Program-made: the position numbers and the translations under genes
The notes under the pieces: generated by a model
What the model saw: only the letters and a program-made list of their open reading frames with translations
What the model was told of the DNA's origin: nothing
Databases searched by the model: none
In this document: positions 35,008 through 46,366 of the stretch, in pieces
Numbering within the stretch: position 1 is the first letter of the stretch
Layout: each line of letters opens with the position of its first letter
From: Hirsutella rhossiliensis
Taxonomy: Eukaryota; Ascomycota; Sordariomycetes; Hypocreales; Ophiocordycipitaceae
Assembly (NCBI RefSeq): GCF_020360975.1
Contig: NW_025408667.1
Location: forward strand, 8,556,001-8,620,000
Direction: 5' to 3'
DNA: 64,000 nucleotides

Positions 35008-37293
35008 ATGTCGTCCCTCACGCCCGCCAAGAGGCCTTCGCAGGCCGGCGGCCTCAAGCCGCGCTTCGCCCGCCCGAACCCCGTCCGCGCCATGCGTGAG
35101 CGCGAGGAGCGTCGCCAGGCCGCCGTCGCTGCCCAGCAGTCGCACACCTCGTCGGCCTCGGCCAACCGCAACGGCGCCGTCACAGCCCCCGCCCGCCAGC
35201 AGTGTCCCAACAAGGCCTGTCCCAAGCCCAACGTCGTCGACGGCACCTGCCAGACCTGCGGTCGTGTCGCCGACGACAGCAACATTGTCGCTGAGGTGCA
35301 GTTCGGCGAGACGTCGTCGGGCGCCGCCATTGTTCAGGGCTCCTTTGTCGGCGCCGACCAGGCCGGCGTCCGGAGCATGGGCCCCGCCTTCAGGAGGGTC
35401 GGCGGCTCCGAGGACCGCGAGAAGAGCGTCCGCGAGGCCCGCGGCCTCATGCAGGGCTACGCCCAGCAGCTCAGCGTCAGCGACAGCCTCGTCACCGCTG
35501 GCACCCAGGTCTTCAAGCTCGCCTCGAGCGCAAACTTTATCCAGGGCCGCACCCTCGCCAGCGTCGCCGCCGTCTGCCTCTACGCCGCCTGCCGTGCCCA
35601 GCCCCCCTGCAAGGTCATGCTCATCGACCTTGCAGACCTCGTCCAGCTCAATGTCTTCAAGCTTGGCCGCATCTTCAAGAAGCTCAATGAGGTGGTCCCC
35701 ATCGGCAACGACGGCCTTATCCCCGTCTACCCCGAGGACCTCATCTGGCGCTTCGCCACAAAGATGGAGTTTCACCAGGACACGGCAAAGGTCGCAGAGG
35801 ATGCCGTCCGCCTCGTCAAGCGCATGAGCCGCGACTGGATGGTCATGGGCCGCCGCCCCTCGGGTATCTGCGGTGCCTGTCTGCTCATGGCCGCCCGCAT
35901 GCACAACTTTCGCCGCACCGTCCGCGAGGTCGTCTACATTGTCAAGGTCACCAACCACACCATTCAGAACCGCCTTCAAGAGTTCAACTTTACCGAGTCC
36001 AGTAAAATGTCCGTCGAGGACTTTCTCAAGCAGGACTTTCTTGAGAGCTCCCACGACCCCCCGGCCTTTTACCGCCAGTCGGAAGAGTATCAGCAAATGA
36101 TGGAGGACAAGTTGCGGAAGCGGAAGCGCAAAGCCGACGGCGAGGACAATGACGGGGACAACGACGACGAGGGAGAGGGAGACGCGGGCCAGGATGGTGC
36201 AAAAGACAAGGACGCCCAGCAGGCAACAGCACGCGACGAGGCTGAACCAGCCAAGCGCCAGCGAAGGGCCCCCGAACCCGGCGCAGACCTCTCCAAGGCT
36301 CCCGCAATCAAGTTTCGACGCGACGCCGATGGCTTCATTATCCCCCCGCTCCCGTCCCAGATCCAACAAGACAGTCGCGACGCCGAGGCCGACAAGAAAG
36401 GAGATGACAACGGCGAGGAGAGCCTGGATCGCCTGGTCAGCGAGTTTGGCGATGCCCTCGACGACGGGCTCGACGCACATAGCGCCGATAGAGGCAACCG
36501 TCCCGCCCCGCCCCAGCTCCCCATCAATGAAGAATGGGAGCAGGACGAGCAGGAACTCGAGGGCCAGATTGAGGAAATGTTCAACGACCCCCTCACCTAC
36601 GAGCACGCCCTCGCATACTCAAACGCCGAGCAGCGGGCCAGGATACACACGACCTGGGCTCTCAAGCAGAAGCCCCAAAAGGAAGTGTCCATGTCGGCTG
36701 ATATTGGAGAAGACGAGTTTGCGGACGACCTCGAGGTGCTCAACTGCCTGCTGTCGCCGGAAGAGGCCCGCATCAAGGAGCTCATCTGGGTCAACCAGAA
36801 CAAGGACTGGCTGCGCAAGCACCAGGAAAAGGTGTTTCGGAGAAAGATGGAGGCCGACCGCCCCAAGCAGACGCGCCGCAGACGAAAGCGGGCGAGGATG
36901 GGCGAGGGACAGACGAGCCCGGCCAGCTCGGCGGCCGAGGCGGCCATCAACGTGGCCAAGGACAGGGCGTGGTCCAAGAGGATCAACTACGACGCCATCC
37001 GCAGCATCTTTGAGGTCCCCGACGCCAACGGCCTCGGCTCGGCGGCGACGAGCCGCAAGACCAGCGTGGCCGGCAGCACCCTCGGCGGCGCCGATGACGA
37101 CGATGAAAACGAGGAGCCGGCCGAGGGTCAGCCGGAGGAGCAGGGGCAGGATGACGAGGTAGAGCACGACTACGAGGAGCCAGAGTATGGTGGAGGGGAA
37201 GAGTTTGGCGGGGGCGGAGGCGAGTTTGAAGGGGGATACGAGGATTACGATAACCCCGATATGGATGCCGAGTATGGTCTCGACGACGATTAG
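35008..37293 (+). CDS. BRF1: TFIIIB subunit Brf1
   Basis: An RNA polymerase III initiation factor, needed for tRNA and 5S rRNA transcription in the nucleus. It is a single exon of 761 codons. The zinc ribbon has Cys66, Cys71, Cys81 and Cys84 (CPNKAC...CQTC). Two cyclin-like TFIIB repeats follow: first GYAQQLSVSDSLVTAGTQVFKLA with FIQGRTLASVAAVCLYAACR, second FATKMEFHQDTAKVAEDAVRL with GRRPSGICGACLLMAARMHNF and VTNHTIQNRLQEF. The C-terminal half is acidic and charged. It contains the Brf1-specific homology block (EEARIKELIWVNQNKDWLRKHQEK), which contacts TBP and Bdp1, and ends in an acidic Gly-rich tail. Length and domain order are normal. The first Cys pair is spaced by four residues rather than two. 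Confidence 0.96.
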   Translation: MSSLTPAKRPSQAGGLKPRFARPNPVRAMREREERRQAAVAAQQSHTSSASANRNGAVTAPARQQCPNKACPKPNVVDGTCQTCGRVADDSNIVAEVQFGETSSGAAIVQGSFVGADQAGVRSMGPAFRRVGGSEDREKSVREARGLMQGYAQQLSVSDSLVTAGTQVFKLASSANFIQGRTLASVAAVCLYAACRAQPPCKVMLIDLADLVQLNVFKLGRIFKKLNEVVPIGNDGLIPVYPEDLIWRFATKMEFHQDTAKVAEDAVRLVKRMSRDWMVMGRRPSGICGACLLMAARMHNFRRTVREVVYIVKVTNHTIQNRLQEFNFTESSKMSVEDFLKQDFLESSHDPPAFYRQSEEYQQMMEDKLRKRKRKADGEDNDGDNDDEGEGDAGQDGAKDKDAQQATARDEAEPAKRQRRAPEPGADLSKAPAIKFRRDADGFIIPPLPSQIQQDSRDAEADKKGDDNGEESLDRLVSEFGDALDDGLDAHSADRGNRPAPPQLPINEEWEQDEQELEGQIEEMFNDPLTYEHALAYSNAEQRARIHTTWALKQKPQKEVSMSADIGEDEFADDLEVLNCLLSPEEARIKELIWVNQNKDWLRKHQEKVFRRKMEADRPKQTRRRRKRARMGEGQTSPASSAAEAAINVAKDRAWSKRINYDAIRSIFEVPDANGLGSAATSRKTSVAGSTLGGADDDDENEEPAEGQPEEQGQDDEVEHDYEEPEYGGGEEFGGGGGEFEGGYEDYDNPDMDAEYGLDDD

Positions 37294-38120
37294 CCTGCGA
37301 GAAGAGGCGCTTTGCCGATGCCTGACTCCTGATGATTAGAGGCCCTTGAGAGCTTTGTTGGCGGATGCATGGTCGCGAAGGCCTAGCATGACACGAAGCG
37401 CAATAGAATCAAGAGGTCTGTTTGAATACTGCCCGAGAGCCGGGGCCTGTGCCAAGACCTGATTGACTTCACAAAAGGTCGTTCGCTTCAAAGTGGCACA
37501 TGGATTGTGTGGGGCTATGAAAGAGTCGTTTGCTTTGCCAGTCTCTTTATAACGACCGGACCCGGAGACGCAGTTGCCCATGGTCACCGCTGTGGGGCCG
37601 TTGATTCACTCTCCAGTTGGCTGAAGCAATCGGAATCAGAGGCCGCGTTTGGGTGCCCCTTGTTCAACACCGTCAGCCGCCTTGACAGTGAAGCTTCCCG
37701 AAAATCCAGAACCCCTTCGACTCAGGCCCAGCAACTGCATGGTCAGTGACACGAGCGGTGAAGAGCCTGAGCTTGTTTGGCAGGCCCGAGTGAATGGCAA
37801 ACGATGGCACCGGGCTCGAGCGGTTGCATATGCTCCCAGCCGTTGATGACGCCTAGCAACCAGCGAACACGGGCAGGGCGAGTATTCGAGCAAACGCGCG
37901 TTGAAAGCACGGGCTTTTGGATCGGCTGGCAGCTGTAGCAATATAAACATGGAACTTTGTCTTCTTGGGCTCCTTCTCTTCTTTGATCCTGCCAACGCCA
38001 CAACCTTTCGTCTGAAACCGCCACCACCTCATGCCTAACCTGTTGCACACGCTCATGTCCCGTCTTGAATGTAAATACAGCCAAGCAACCCTGAGCAAAC
38101 TTCAGTTCTTCGTCGCCGCC
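37294..38120. other. Intergenic/promoter of dynamin-family gene
   Basis: About 830 bp with no supported gene. An in-frame upstream ATG at 38031 could extend the dynamin-like protein by 30 residues. Confidence 0.55.
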
Positions 38121-40521
38121 ATGGAGGTGGGACTTGGGAACCAGGCCATTCTGGCGAAGATTGACAAGCTGCGTGAGCTGAATGTCGGCTCCATGATTCC
38201 GCTGCCGCAGCTCGTCGTCGTGGGCGACCAGTCTTCTGGCAAAAGCTCCGTGCTCGAGAACCTGACAGGCTTCTCGTTTCCGCGCGCCGCAGGGCTCTGC
38301 ACGCGGTACGCGACGCAGATTACCTGTTGTCGAGATCCGCTCAGGAGCGTTTCAATTTCCATCATCCCGCGGCCTGATGCGAGCGAGGAACTTAAGGCAG
38401 AGCTTCTTGGGTTCCAGCGAGCACTGGGAGACCTGGAAAATGATGAGCTTGCCGGCATCTTTGAGGAGGTCTGTTTGTCCATGGAGCTGACTGCAAAGAT
38501 TTTGATGTTCGTGCTGGTTGACTTGGTTCGTTACTCTCTAGGCCAATACTGCCATGGACATTCGGATGGGCGACGATGAGGATGAGTCGGGCTGTGGAGC
38601 GTTTAGCGAGGATATCCTCAAGATCGAAATCTATGGGCCAGATGTGAGTCTCCATCACTGTCAAAGAACTGTCAAGCTGGCTGACTGGCGATAGCAAAAC
38701 CATCTCACCGTCATCGACGTGCCCGGCATCTTTCGAGTGCCAACGCCAGGTCTCACGACTGAAACGGACATTGTGCTCGTTGAAAACATGGTCAAGCGAT
38801 ACATGAACGATTCCAGGACCATGTCAGTCATTCATCTTCATCCTGAGCCACGAACCACGGCATAAGCTAACCCTCGATAGAATCCTCGCCGTCATACCAT
38901 GCAACGTGGATATTGCCACGCAAGAAATCGTGCAGCTCGCCGAAAAGGCCGACCCGGACGGTGTGCGCACCATGGGCGTCCTGACAAAGCCCGACCTGGC
39001 GACCGAGGCGGCCACACAAAAGGCCGTCGTTGACCTCGTCCTCGGCAAGCGCAGCAACCTCAAGCTCGGATACTACGTCGTGAAGAATCGTGGCGCCGAC
39101 GACACCAGCGGCGACTGGACGCAGGCCAAGCGCGCCGCGGCAGAGAAGGCCTTCTTCGCCAACCAGCCGTGGGTGACGATCCGCGAGCGGTGCGGTGTTG
39201 CTACACTCAAGGGCCGGCTGCGGAACCTGCTCATGGCCATCTCCAAGCAGGAGATCCCGAACGTCAAGAATGACATTGACCAGCGGCTGCGGCGGAGCAG
39301 GGCGGACCTCGAGGCCATGGGGCCCCCGCGGTCCGACGAGAGCTCGCAGAGGCAGTTCCTCGGCAGGCTTGCGAGCCAGTTCCAGACTGTGACCCATGCA
39401 GCGCTCAACGGATACTACGCCGGGGAGAAGCTGTTCAAGGACGATCCGCAGCTGAAGCTCATCACGCGAGTCATCAACCTGCACAACATCTTTTCCAAGG
39501 ACTTTGGCCAGCGCGCCCACATGCGGCAGTTTGACGGGGCCCTGGACGAGGAAGGGAAACTGACCAAAAAGGACACCACGATCCCCTTTGCGATCCCACT
39601 TGACCAATACCGGGAGCTCGATGACATTGTTTTCATCCAAGATTCAGAATGCGCTATGCCAGAGGACAAGCCTATCATGGACCTCATCAGAAATGTTTAT
39701 GACTCCAGCCGCGGGCCGGACCTCGGAACGGTGAGCCTATCCTGACGGTGTCTTGGGATGCTGTGGCCGTTACTGACGTACCTTTGCAGTTTGGGGGGAC
39801 TGTTCTGTCAACCGTCTTTGAAGAGCAATCAGCCAAGTGGGAGGCTCTGTCCTTGTCCCACGTGAGCAACCCAATCGCAGTGGTGCACAACTATGTCTTT
39901 CGACTCCTCCGCCACCTATGCCCGGAGAAGCATATCCGAGACCAGATATGGGATGGATATCTTGTGGAAGAGCTGAGTGAGCTGTACCGCAAGGCCATGG
40001 AGCATGCCCGGTTTCTCCTGAAGATTGAGCGCGGACGCCCTACAACGTTCAACCACTATTTCAACGACATCGTCCAAAAGAAGCGCGCCGAGCGGGTGGC
40101 TCGCTCTCTGGAAAATTTATCTATCCACTTGGATGAGGGAATGGAGGACGGATTCTGTGGCCAGTGTATTCCCCTCGATCAAATCGAGAATGCCGCCACC
40201 AACAAGGACAACGAGCAGCAGCTGTGCGAGGACATCCTCGATACCTTTGTGAGCTACTACAAAGTGGCCCGCAAGCGCTTCGTCGACGTCATCTACCAAC
40301 AGGTGATTTCGCACTTTCTGCTCAACGGCGACCAGAGCCCCGTCAAGGCGTTTGGGCCTGAGATGATCATGAGGCTCGACGACGAGCAGCTGAACATGAT
40401 TGCCGGCGAGGACGAGGAGTCGAGGCATCAGCGGTCGACGCTGAACCGCGAGATTGAGAGTCTCACCGCGGCGCTCAAGGTCCTACGGAGCCGAGGAGGT
40501 GCCTCGCATGGCTCCGACTGA
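38121..40521 (+). CDS. Dynamin-family GTPase
   Basis: A large GTPase of the dynamin superfamily, fungal Mx/dynamin-related group. Five exons close in frame: 38121-38468, 38542-38643, 38695-38822, 38881-39730 and 39790-40521, giving 719 residues. The GTPase motifs are all present: G1 GDQSSGKSS (Lys41), G2 Thr in LCTRYAT, G3 DVPG, G4 TKPD and G5 VVKNRG. The middle/stalk region and a C-terminal GED-like coiled segment ([18 protein letters not shown]) follow. There is no PH or proline-rich domain. Such proteins probably remodel membranes, and their function in filamentous fungi is mostly unstudied. The start at 38121 (MEVGLGNQA) matches the usual family start LGNQ. It is the last intact housekeeping-like gene before the transposon region. 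Confidence 0.93.
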
Positions 40522-42796
40522 CAGGGTGTTCAATTGACGGCGGTGGGGCTTGGGACAAGCACTTGCTGGCTACGTTCAAGGTGAATCGATCTGCGGACAG
40601 GAATTTGTGGTTGTGAGATCGCGTTGGAGGGAGGTTCCAGGTCCGCGGTGATGGTTTTCCCACGGGGTTTTCCCATCACCTGGGTTTTCCCATCACCTCT
40701 ATGCGAATGCAGTGGATGAGATAGGGCCAAGTTTTGTGGAAACGATGCATTTGTGAACATCCCGGCGCTTTTCAGGTGACTGCTCAAGATAAGTGAAGTA
40801 AACAAACTGCATGTTTGTCTCCAACGAGAGGCCACTTGGCACCTCACCCTCATTGCCTCATTAAAGCTACCGCCGCCCTGGGAGCGAGGTAAAGCAGAGG
40901 CACTGTCAAAAACGGGTTGATCCCAAATACATCAGGGGGCCATAGCAACAGACGTTGGATTTGGAGAGTAAAAAGCCGCAACTGCGAAAGCGACACCTGT
41001 ACGTAACAGACTTGGCTGCTCGAGATACGGCACCGAGATGGCAGGCGTGGAAGATTCTGACCGGAAATACTGAACGAGTTCCAGAACCAACCTTGGCGAG
41101 GTGGAGCTTTCATAATACCAAGCATTTGTCTGATCCGCAACGTCCCACATTGTCCATGGTGGCCGCTCGTACAGTAAAACTAAGTTGGCCGATGCAGCCA
41201 AGCCTTTTTCTACCCGTCTTGCCTAAAATACTGATGTCATAAATTACCGGAACTTGACACCACTAAAGCCTCAGATCCGATCCACGCCTCCGCAGCGCCT
41301 TGGATTTCCGGCGAGTCTACGGTCGGGCATCGGGATTGCGCCTGTGCAGCCGACGAAACCATTGCCAGCGGCGCCGGTATGGGTGATTTGCCCGAATACT
41401 TCGTGGTTCCTGTTGATGGCGACGCGATCTGGTCCAGGATTGCCTAGCATTTGTTGACGACGGGTCAGCCAAGGGGCCATCTTCAAGGGCAGAGCTTACG
41501 GACCACCACAGTAAACTCCGGCGGAAAGAAAAGCAAAGGTAACTCGTAGTAGGGGCCTGCTTGGCTTCCGAAGTGGAAGTTCTCGTAGTTCCATTTCGAC
41601 GTCTCAGCGCACTGTCCTGTCAACGCTATGCCTAAGGCGGGGGAAGTTCTTCAACTCCGAGACCGTAGAATTGATTGCGCAGCGATATACCTTGAAACTT
41701 CCACCAGTCTCCCTTGATCCCATACATATTTCCTATAATCGACAAGGCCGACGTGACTGATACTGCGAAGGGTAACATATTCCGATCCAAGGCACTTGTT
41801 GAGATCAACTTCTTGCTCCATATACGACACAGGCGAGGATTCGTATGTGATGAGCTGCTGCTTCCTGTCTTGGGATCGCGCAAGACGCTCGCTGAGTCGG
41901 TCGGTTGAGAAGAAGCCGACATAGAGGATATAGTAAGTTCCCGAGCAATAGTCATTCGATAGCTTGAATATGACCACGAGCTTTTGATTCCGTCGCAGGG
42001 CGGCTGCTGCTCCAACATTTTCTTGAGTCGGGCGCATGGGCTCTTGCCTATAGGCCATTTTCAGTACGGCAACCATTAGTTTCTTGACGCTTCGTTGTAA
42101 AAGCATGGCCAGTAGGGCGCTCCCTTGCCTTTTCCACCAATGCTTTCGTCTCAGGCAACTGTCTTTTCGATTTTCTCGCAGACCGCTTTCAGTTCCGGCT
42201 TTACTTGCTCTGGCGCGGGTAAGTTAGCGTAAGCAATGGCGTATTTGCACAGCCGAGTGCTTGCTTGGGGATCTTACCGTCAGATCAGATAAAGGACTTA
42301 TAATACGCGTTGGTAACACCTCTAATGGGGGTACCCTATTTTGCATGGTGCAGCGGTATTTTACCAGTTTAACACTTACCTTTTGTGTTTGTACTGGAAC
42401 TGCACGAGGAGCCGCATCCGTGATGAATATCTTGACAGGTGCCTTCTCCCCGGGACAAGCCTCCCTGGCTTCCGCGTTGGCTGCTTCATCACTTGCGGAG
42501 TGCTGTCCCGGGAGACGGTACGCCTCGCGGGAAGAAAGGTTCCAGGACCGCTCCGAGGGCGCCGCGCACGCGCGCCACCGCCGGGCCCCTACCCCGAGGG
42601 AGTCCGCCCTGCACTAGGCCGCGTGTATGGATCGACCGCGGTCTGAAGACGACGAGACTGCAGCTTACAGGGTTTCCTCCTAATTAAATTAGGGGAACTA
42701 GAGCCGATAGGCCGACTAACGTACTTGAAGAATAATAAGAAAAGCCACTTGACGTATTGTCCTATGACTTGTATAAGCGCGGTTGCAGGTCCCCAC
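40522..42796. other. Gene-poor border with possible decayed coding sequence
   Basis: About 2.3 kb. Minus-strand coding-like fragments at about 42106-41651, 41486-41271 and 41201-40932 lie in different frames without good splice sites, so they may be a broken gene of unknown family. A direct repeat GGTTTTCCCATCACCT occurs at about 40668-40699. A GC-rich block at 42440-42610 may be repeat-derived. Confidence 0.4.
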
Positions 42797-42835
42797 TGTT
42801 ACGGGGTCAGCACTGTTGGCACAGGTGCTGGGCGT

Positions 42836-43927
42836 CAACTCTCCCCTGTAAAAATTCTTCTCTTCTGCGGGCTGTTAGCAGCCTGTTAGTGGATAATTAT
42901 TTTCAGGTCACCCGACCATGCTTCTGCCTCTCTAGCCCTAACGGGGCTCTAGCAAGCACCAAAAGGCAGACTTTGGAGAGTTCGTCTCCTCTTGGGAAGC
43001 TGGTCTCGAATAACGGCATGCCTCGCGCTGCCTCGCCTTCTGCCGCCTCGCGGCATCGCCTTCTTCTGCCGCCTCGCGGCATCGCCTTCTTCTGCCGCCT
43101 TTACTGGCTGGCCTCGACTTCTGCCGCCTCGCGGCCCCGACCTCTGCTGCCGCCTCGCGGCCCTGACTTCTTCTGCCGCCTCGCGGCCCGACTTCTTCTG
43201 CCGCCTCGCGGCCCGACTTCTTCTCGCCCTTCCAGGCACACCTCGCGCTGCCTCGCACCCTCTGCCGCCTTTACTGGCTGGCCTCGCCTTCTGCCGCCTT
43301 GCGGCCCTGACTCCATCTGCCGCCCAGCGGCCACGACTTCCTCTGGACTGGTGGGCCGCGGGGCCCCGAGGAGCTACAAGAGCCTAGAGCTCAAGGCCTC
43401 ACCCGGGTGCCCCCCGGAGCCGCACACCAATCGACAAGACCTCTACCACCTGCTTGCTACGAGGAGCAGGCACGGGGACTCCGCCAACTGTCATGACCAC
43501 GAAGTGGTCCCGGATCGAACGCTCCTGCGGGAGAAGACAATCGCCATCGGGGCGAACCCCCGACTAACATTGCTACACTCTCTGCTTCCTTTTCCTTTTC
43601 TTTTTCTTTCTGCCCCGTAGGCCCTCCTCGAGGGCTTGCGGCCGGCCCATGACTTCGTGGGCTTTCTCAGTCACCCGGCCTCGGCCAAAGACTGACTACT
43701 ATTACGGCTTCACTGCCGTGCCTGGAACCCGCTGACGGGGAAGGGCTGAATTTCCGACCGGCCTCAGAGCCTCAGAATTGCTAGATGGAGTGGTTAGGTG
43801 CTACACACGGTCCTTAGTCCAGGTACTCGGGATATTCTATGTATCTAGTCTTCTCTAGCCTAGCACGTCTTTTGCCCTTATAGGGATGTCCCAGACGGTA
43901 ATCAATACTACTACTACTACTACTACT
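42836..43927 (+). mobile_element. Non-LTR (LINE/SINE-like) insertion with (TAC)n tail
   Basis: A 1,092-bp segment inside the chromovirus 3' LTR. It ends with an oligo (TAC) tail at about 43908-43927 and is bounded on both sides by the same 15 bases ACAGGTGCTGGGCGT (42821-42835 and 43928-43942). A simple-sequence 3' tail plus a 15-bp target-site duplication is what target-primed reverse transcription leaves. No reverse transcriptase is encoded, so this is a 5'-truncated or non-autonomous element. Its 5' half contains a CTGCCGCCTCGCGGC minisatellite. Family assignment (Tad1-related) is a guess. Confidence 0.82.
43020..43335. repeat. CTTCTGCCGCCTCGCGGC minisatellite
   Basis: About a dozen imperfect copies of a 15-25 bp unit built on CTGCCGCCTCGCGGC, alternating with ATCGCCTTCTT or CCCGACTTCTT spacers and two longer ACTGGCTGGCCTCG units. 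It lies in the non-LTR insertion. It produces repetitive open frames on both strands that should not be read as genes. Confidence 0.85.
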
Positions 43928-44082
43928 ACAGGTGCTGGGCGTAATTGATGTAAATTGAGCTACAAAGAGTGTAAAGGGGAGACGTGTCTACATCGCTCCC
44001 TTTAGGAGTCGTGTCCGTGGCGCTCGCACGTGACTAGTCTGGCCATGCCAGATCTACACATCGGGGCGTAGCCCCACATTAG

Positions 44083-44097
44083 CCCCTACTCCTCTCT
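44083..44097 (-). other. Polypurine tract of chromovirus
   Basis: Minus-strand AGAGAGGAGTAGGGG lies a few bases upstream of the 3' LTR start. It is the expected primer site for plus-strand DNA synthesis. It overlaps the last codons of pol. Confidence 0.65.
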
Positions 44098-44568
44098 GGC
44101 GCTGGTGCCCTTTTCCTGTTCCTGGTCCCCTACAACGATCGTAGGGCCGTCGTCTATAGGGTCTGGTGCCGTTACTATCGACGGGGCGTCGCCATTAGTC
44201 CTAGCCCGTAGTGGTCCGCGTATTCTCTTGCCCTGTATCTGCAGCTGTGGTTGTATTCCTTCGACTTGCCCCTGGATTTGGGCCGGCTGTGCTTCCGTTG
44301 CCACTCGTCGGTGCTGGTATGGTCCATCGTTTTCGAGAGCCGGGCCGTATCTCTGTTCGTACTTATCCAAGGCCGCTGTCTGTTGCATATTGTCTAAAGA
44401 GGTCCAGGTCGGGTCTTGCCAACCTTGCCAGCGTACAAGGACTTCCCGCCTACGGCCGCGGCCGGTTCTCTTCCACCTAGCGCATAGTATTTCCTCTACT
44501 ACTTGGTGAGCCTCCCCGTCTACTTGGATAGATGGGGGTTGAGCGTCTGTGCGTTGCTGACCAGGCAT
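44086..44568 (-). pseudogene. Chromovirus pol C-terminus: chromodomain
   Basis: A C-terminal chromodomain of the integrase: VEEILCARWKRTGRGRRREVLVRWQGW, then DPTWTSLDNM. In chromoviruses this domain binds histone marks and steers integration into heterochromatin. It is out of frame with the integrase core by a single-base shift near 44570-44590. After the domain comes a Gln/Pro-rich tail to the stop at 44086. Confidence 0.85.
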
Positions 44569-45743
44569 TGGGTCCGTCCCCGCTCTCCGGAGTTGGTCGA
44601 CGTGGAACCTATTATAGCAGCCCTCGGGAGGTCTGCTAGTTCAACCGTGTACGGGTCGAGTACCTTGCTTATCGTATACTTAGCGTGCAGCCAGTCGAAC
44701 TTCTTCTTAGGTCGCTCTGACGCGTAGTTCCGTAAGTCAAGCCAAACCTTATCGCCTACTTCGAAGCGTTCTGCCGCGTTCCGTCGTCTGTTAGCGAAGC
44801 GTTCTTGTTGCTGCGTAGCTGTCGCCATTGATGCTTGGCAGAGGTCCGTAATCTGTTGTAGTTTGGTAACAAATTTCTTTGCCCTGGTTTCTGGCGAATG
44901 CTGAGGATACTCTTCCGCATATGCTTCCGTAACGAGGGGAACTGGTGACTTCGGCTCATAGCCGTGTATAGCGAAGAATGGGGACATCCCTATAGAGGTA
45001 TTGACCCGACCGTTTAACGCCATCTGAGCCGCGGGAACCCACTTATCCCAGTCGTTCTGGTTCTGGTTAATCACGGCGCGGAGGTATGCCTGTACTTCTT
45101 GGTTCATCCTCTCAGGGCCTCCGTCGGTTTGGGGGTGGTACGCCGTGCTTAGCTGCTGGTCGATCCCCAGTAACTTGCACATGTGCCTCCAAAAGCGGCC
45201 TACCCAATTCGAGCCCCTATCGCTCGTTATAGCGTCGGGCCACCAGTGGTAGCGGGCGAAGCACCATAGAAAACGCTCTGCACATGCTTCCGCTTCCATC
45301 GTTGGCATCGGTTCGAGTATAACTTCCTTACTTAGCCGGTCCTTGATAACCCAGAGGCAGCGGTTACCGTTCGCAAGGGGAGGTCCGTAATAAAGTCCAT
45401 CTGTATCTGGCGGAAGAAGCGGTCCGGTACGGGTAGCGGTCTAAGTAGACCCCTTTATGCTCGCGCCATATCTTCGTACGGCCGCAGACATCGCAGTTAC
45501 GCAAGAAACGTCGGATATGCTGTTGCATTAGCGGCCAGTAGAAGTCCCTGGATACGGCTTCTATCGTCCCTTCCGTCCCGGGTGGCCTACTACATGGGAG
45601 TCATGAACCTTCTGGATTAAGGAGCCCGTAATTCGTTTAGCGACTCCTGCTCTAGCGGTGCTGCCTTGGCTGCTGCTTCTGTCGTGATCGGTGCGCCTGG
45701 CACCAATAAGCGGCCACGTAGTCGTAGGTGCCCCGAGGATCAA
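44520..45743 (-). pseudogene. Chromovirus integrase
   Basis: The zinc-binding HHCC region lies at about 45740-45480 (HDSHVVGHPG, then NCDVCGR in another frame). The catalytic core follows (ITSDRGSNWVGRFW with Asp, STAYHPQTDGGPERMNQEVQAYLR with Glu), then the GPY/F-like C-terminal part (FEVGDKVWLDLRN, FDWLHAKYTISKVL, YTVELADLP). The enzyme would insert element cDNA into the genome. Frame breaks occur near 45310-45560. Confidence 0.9.
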
Positions 45744-45813
45744 TAAAGCACTCGGCGACTTGTACCTTCAGCTTAAGCTTGGGGTCGAGGACCGAGATCC
45801 GTTTCGTACCGCG

Positions 45814-46300
45814 TTATAAACGCTTGTAAAGACTGGATCCTGGTTTGCCGTTTGCTGCCATAATTGTTGTAGCTCTGGGTCGTGGAAAACCGTGTGTTCT
45901 TCTTCGCCTTCTCCCGCTTGAGTCGACGTTACTCCGACGTAGGTACGTAGGGCTGCTTCTGGAATAAGCTGCATATCTCGTGCTTCGTGATCCGCTTCGT
46001 TTGGTCGGTCCTGTTCGCGGCGAGAGCGCGTCTGGCACCACTGCTTCCCGTCCCGGACGGTACTGGAGCTGGAAGTTAAAACGCGAGAGATATTCAGCCC
46101 AACGTGCCTGCCTTTCCGAGAGCTGTTGGCGCGTCATGAAATACTCGAGGTTCTTATGGTCGGTAAGGATAACGAAGTTATCACAGCTTCGTAGCTCGGC
46201 TGACCATTGTTCGAGACAACGAATAATAGCGAGCATTTCCTTATCATGGATTGGGTAGTTGCGCTCAGCCGGTGATAGCTTCTGCGAGTGGAACGCTACT
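45814..46300 (-). pseudogene. Chromovirus RNase H
   Basis: A Ty3/gypsy-type RNase H core. It reads MLAIIRCLEQWSAELRS, then VILTDHKNLEYFMT and the usual ARWAEYLSRFNFQLQYRPG followed by the expected DAL. The domain degrades the RNA strand during reverse transcription. It is separated from the reverse transcriptase by one frameshift at about 46300-46370. Confidence 0.88.
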
Positions 46301-46366
46301 GGCTTGCGTTGTCCGTCGACTTCCTGCGTAAGTGTGCCCCAAGCGCCCAGCCGCTACAGTCTGCTT

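Larger units (their letters stand above)
42797..44078 (-). repeat. 3' LTR, interrupted by a non-LTR insertion
   Basis: LTR sequence is present at 42797-42835 and 43943-44078. It begins TGTTACGGGG on the plus strand and ends GTAGCCCCACA. It matches the right-hand LTR apart from one substitution (ACGGGG against ACTGGG) and a few bases at the inner end. The intervening 1.1 kb is a separate insertion with a 15-bp duplication. Confidence 0.88.

Noticed and set aside
34903..36606. A 567-codon open frame antisense to BRF1
   Set aside because: It mirrors the codon bias of BRF1 (GC-rich third positions leave no stops on the other strand), shows Leu/Val/Gly-rich low-information sequence and no domain. 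BRF1 itself is unmistakable.
42757..43620. A 287-codon plus-strand open frame in the chromovirus LTR area
   Set aside because: It runs across the LTR, the duplication and the minisatellite of the non-LTR insertion, so it cannot be one gene.
43860..43930. (TAC)n run considered as a simple microsatellite
   Set aside because: Its position immediately before the second copy of a 15-bp duplication makes it a retroposon tail instead.
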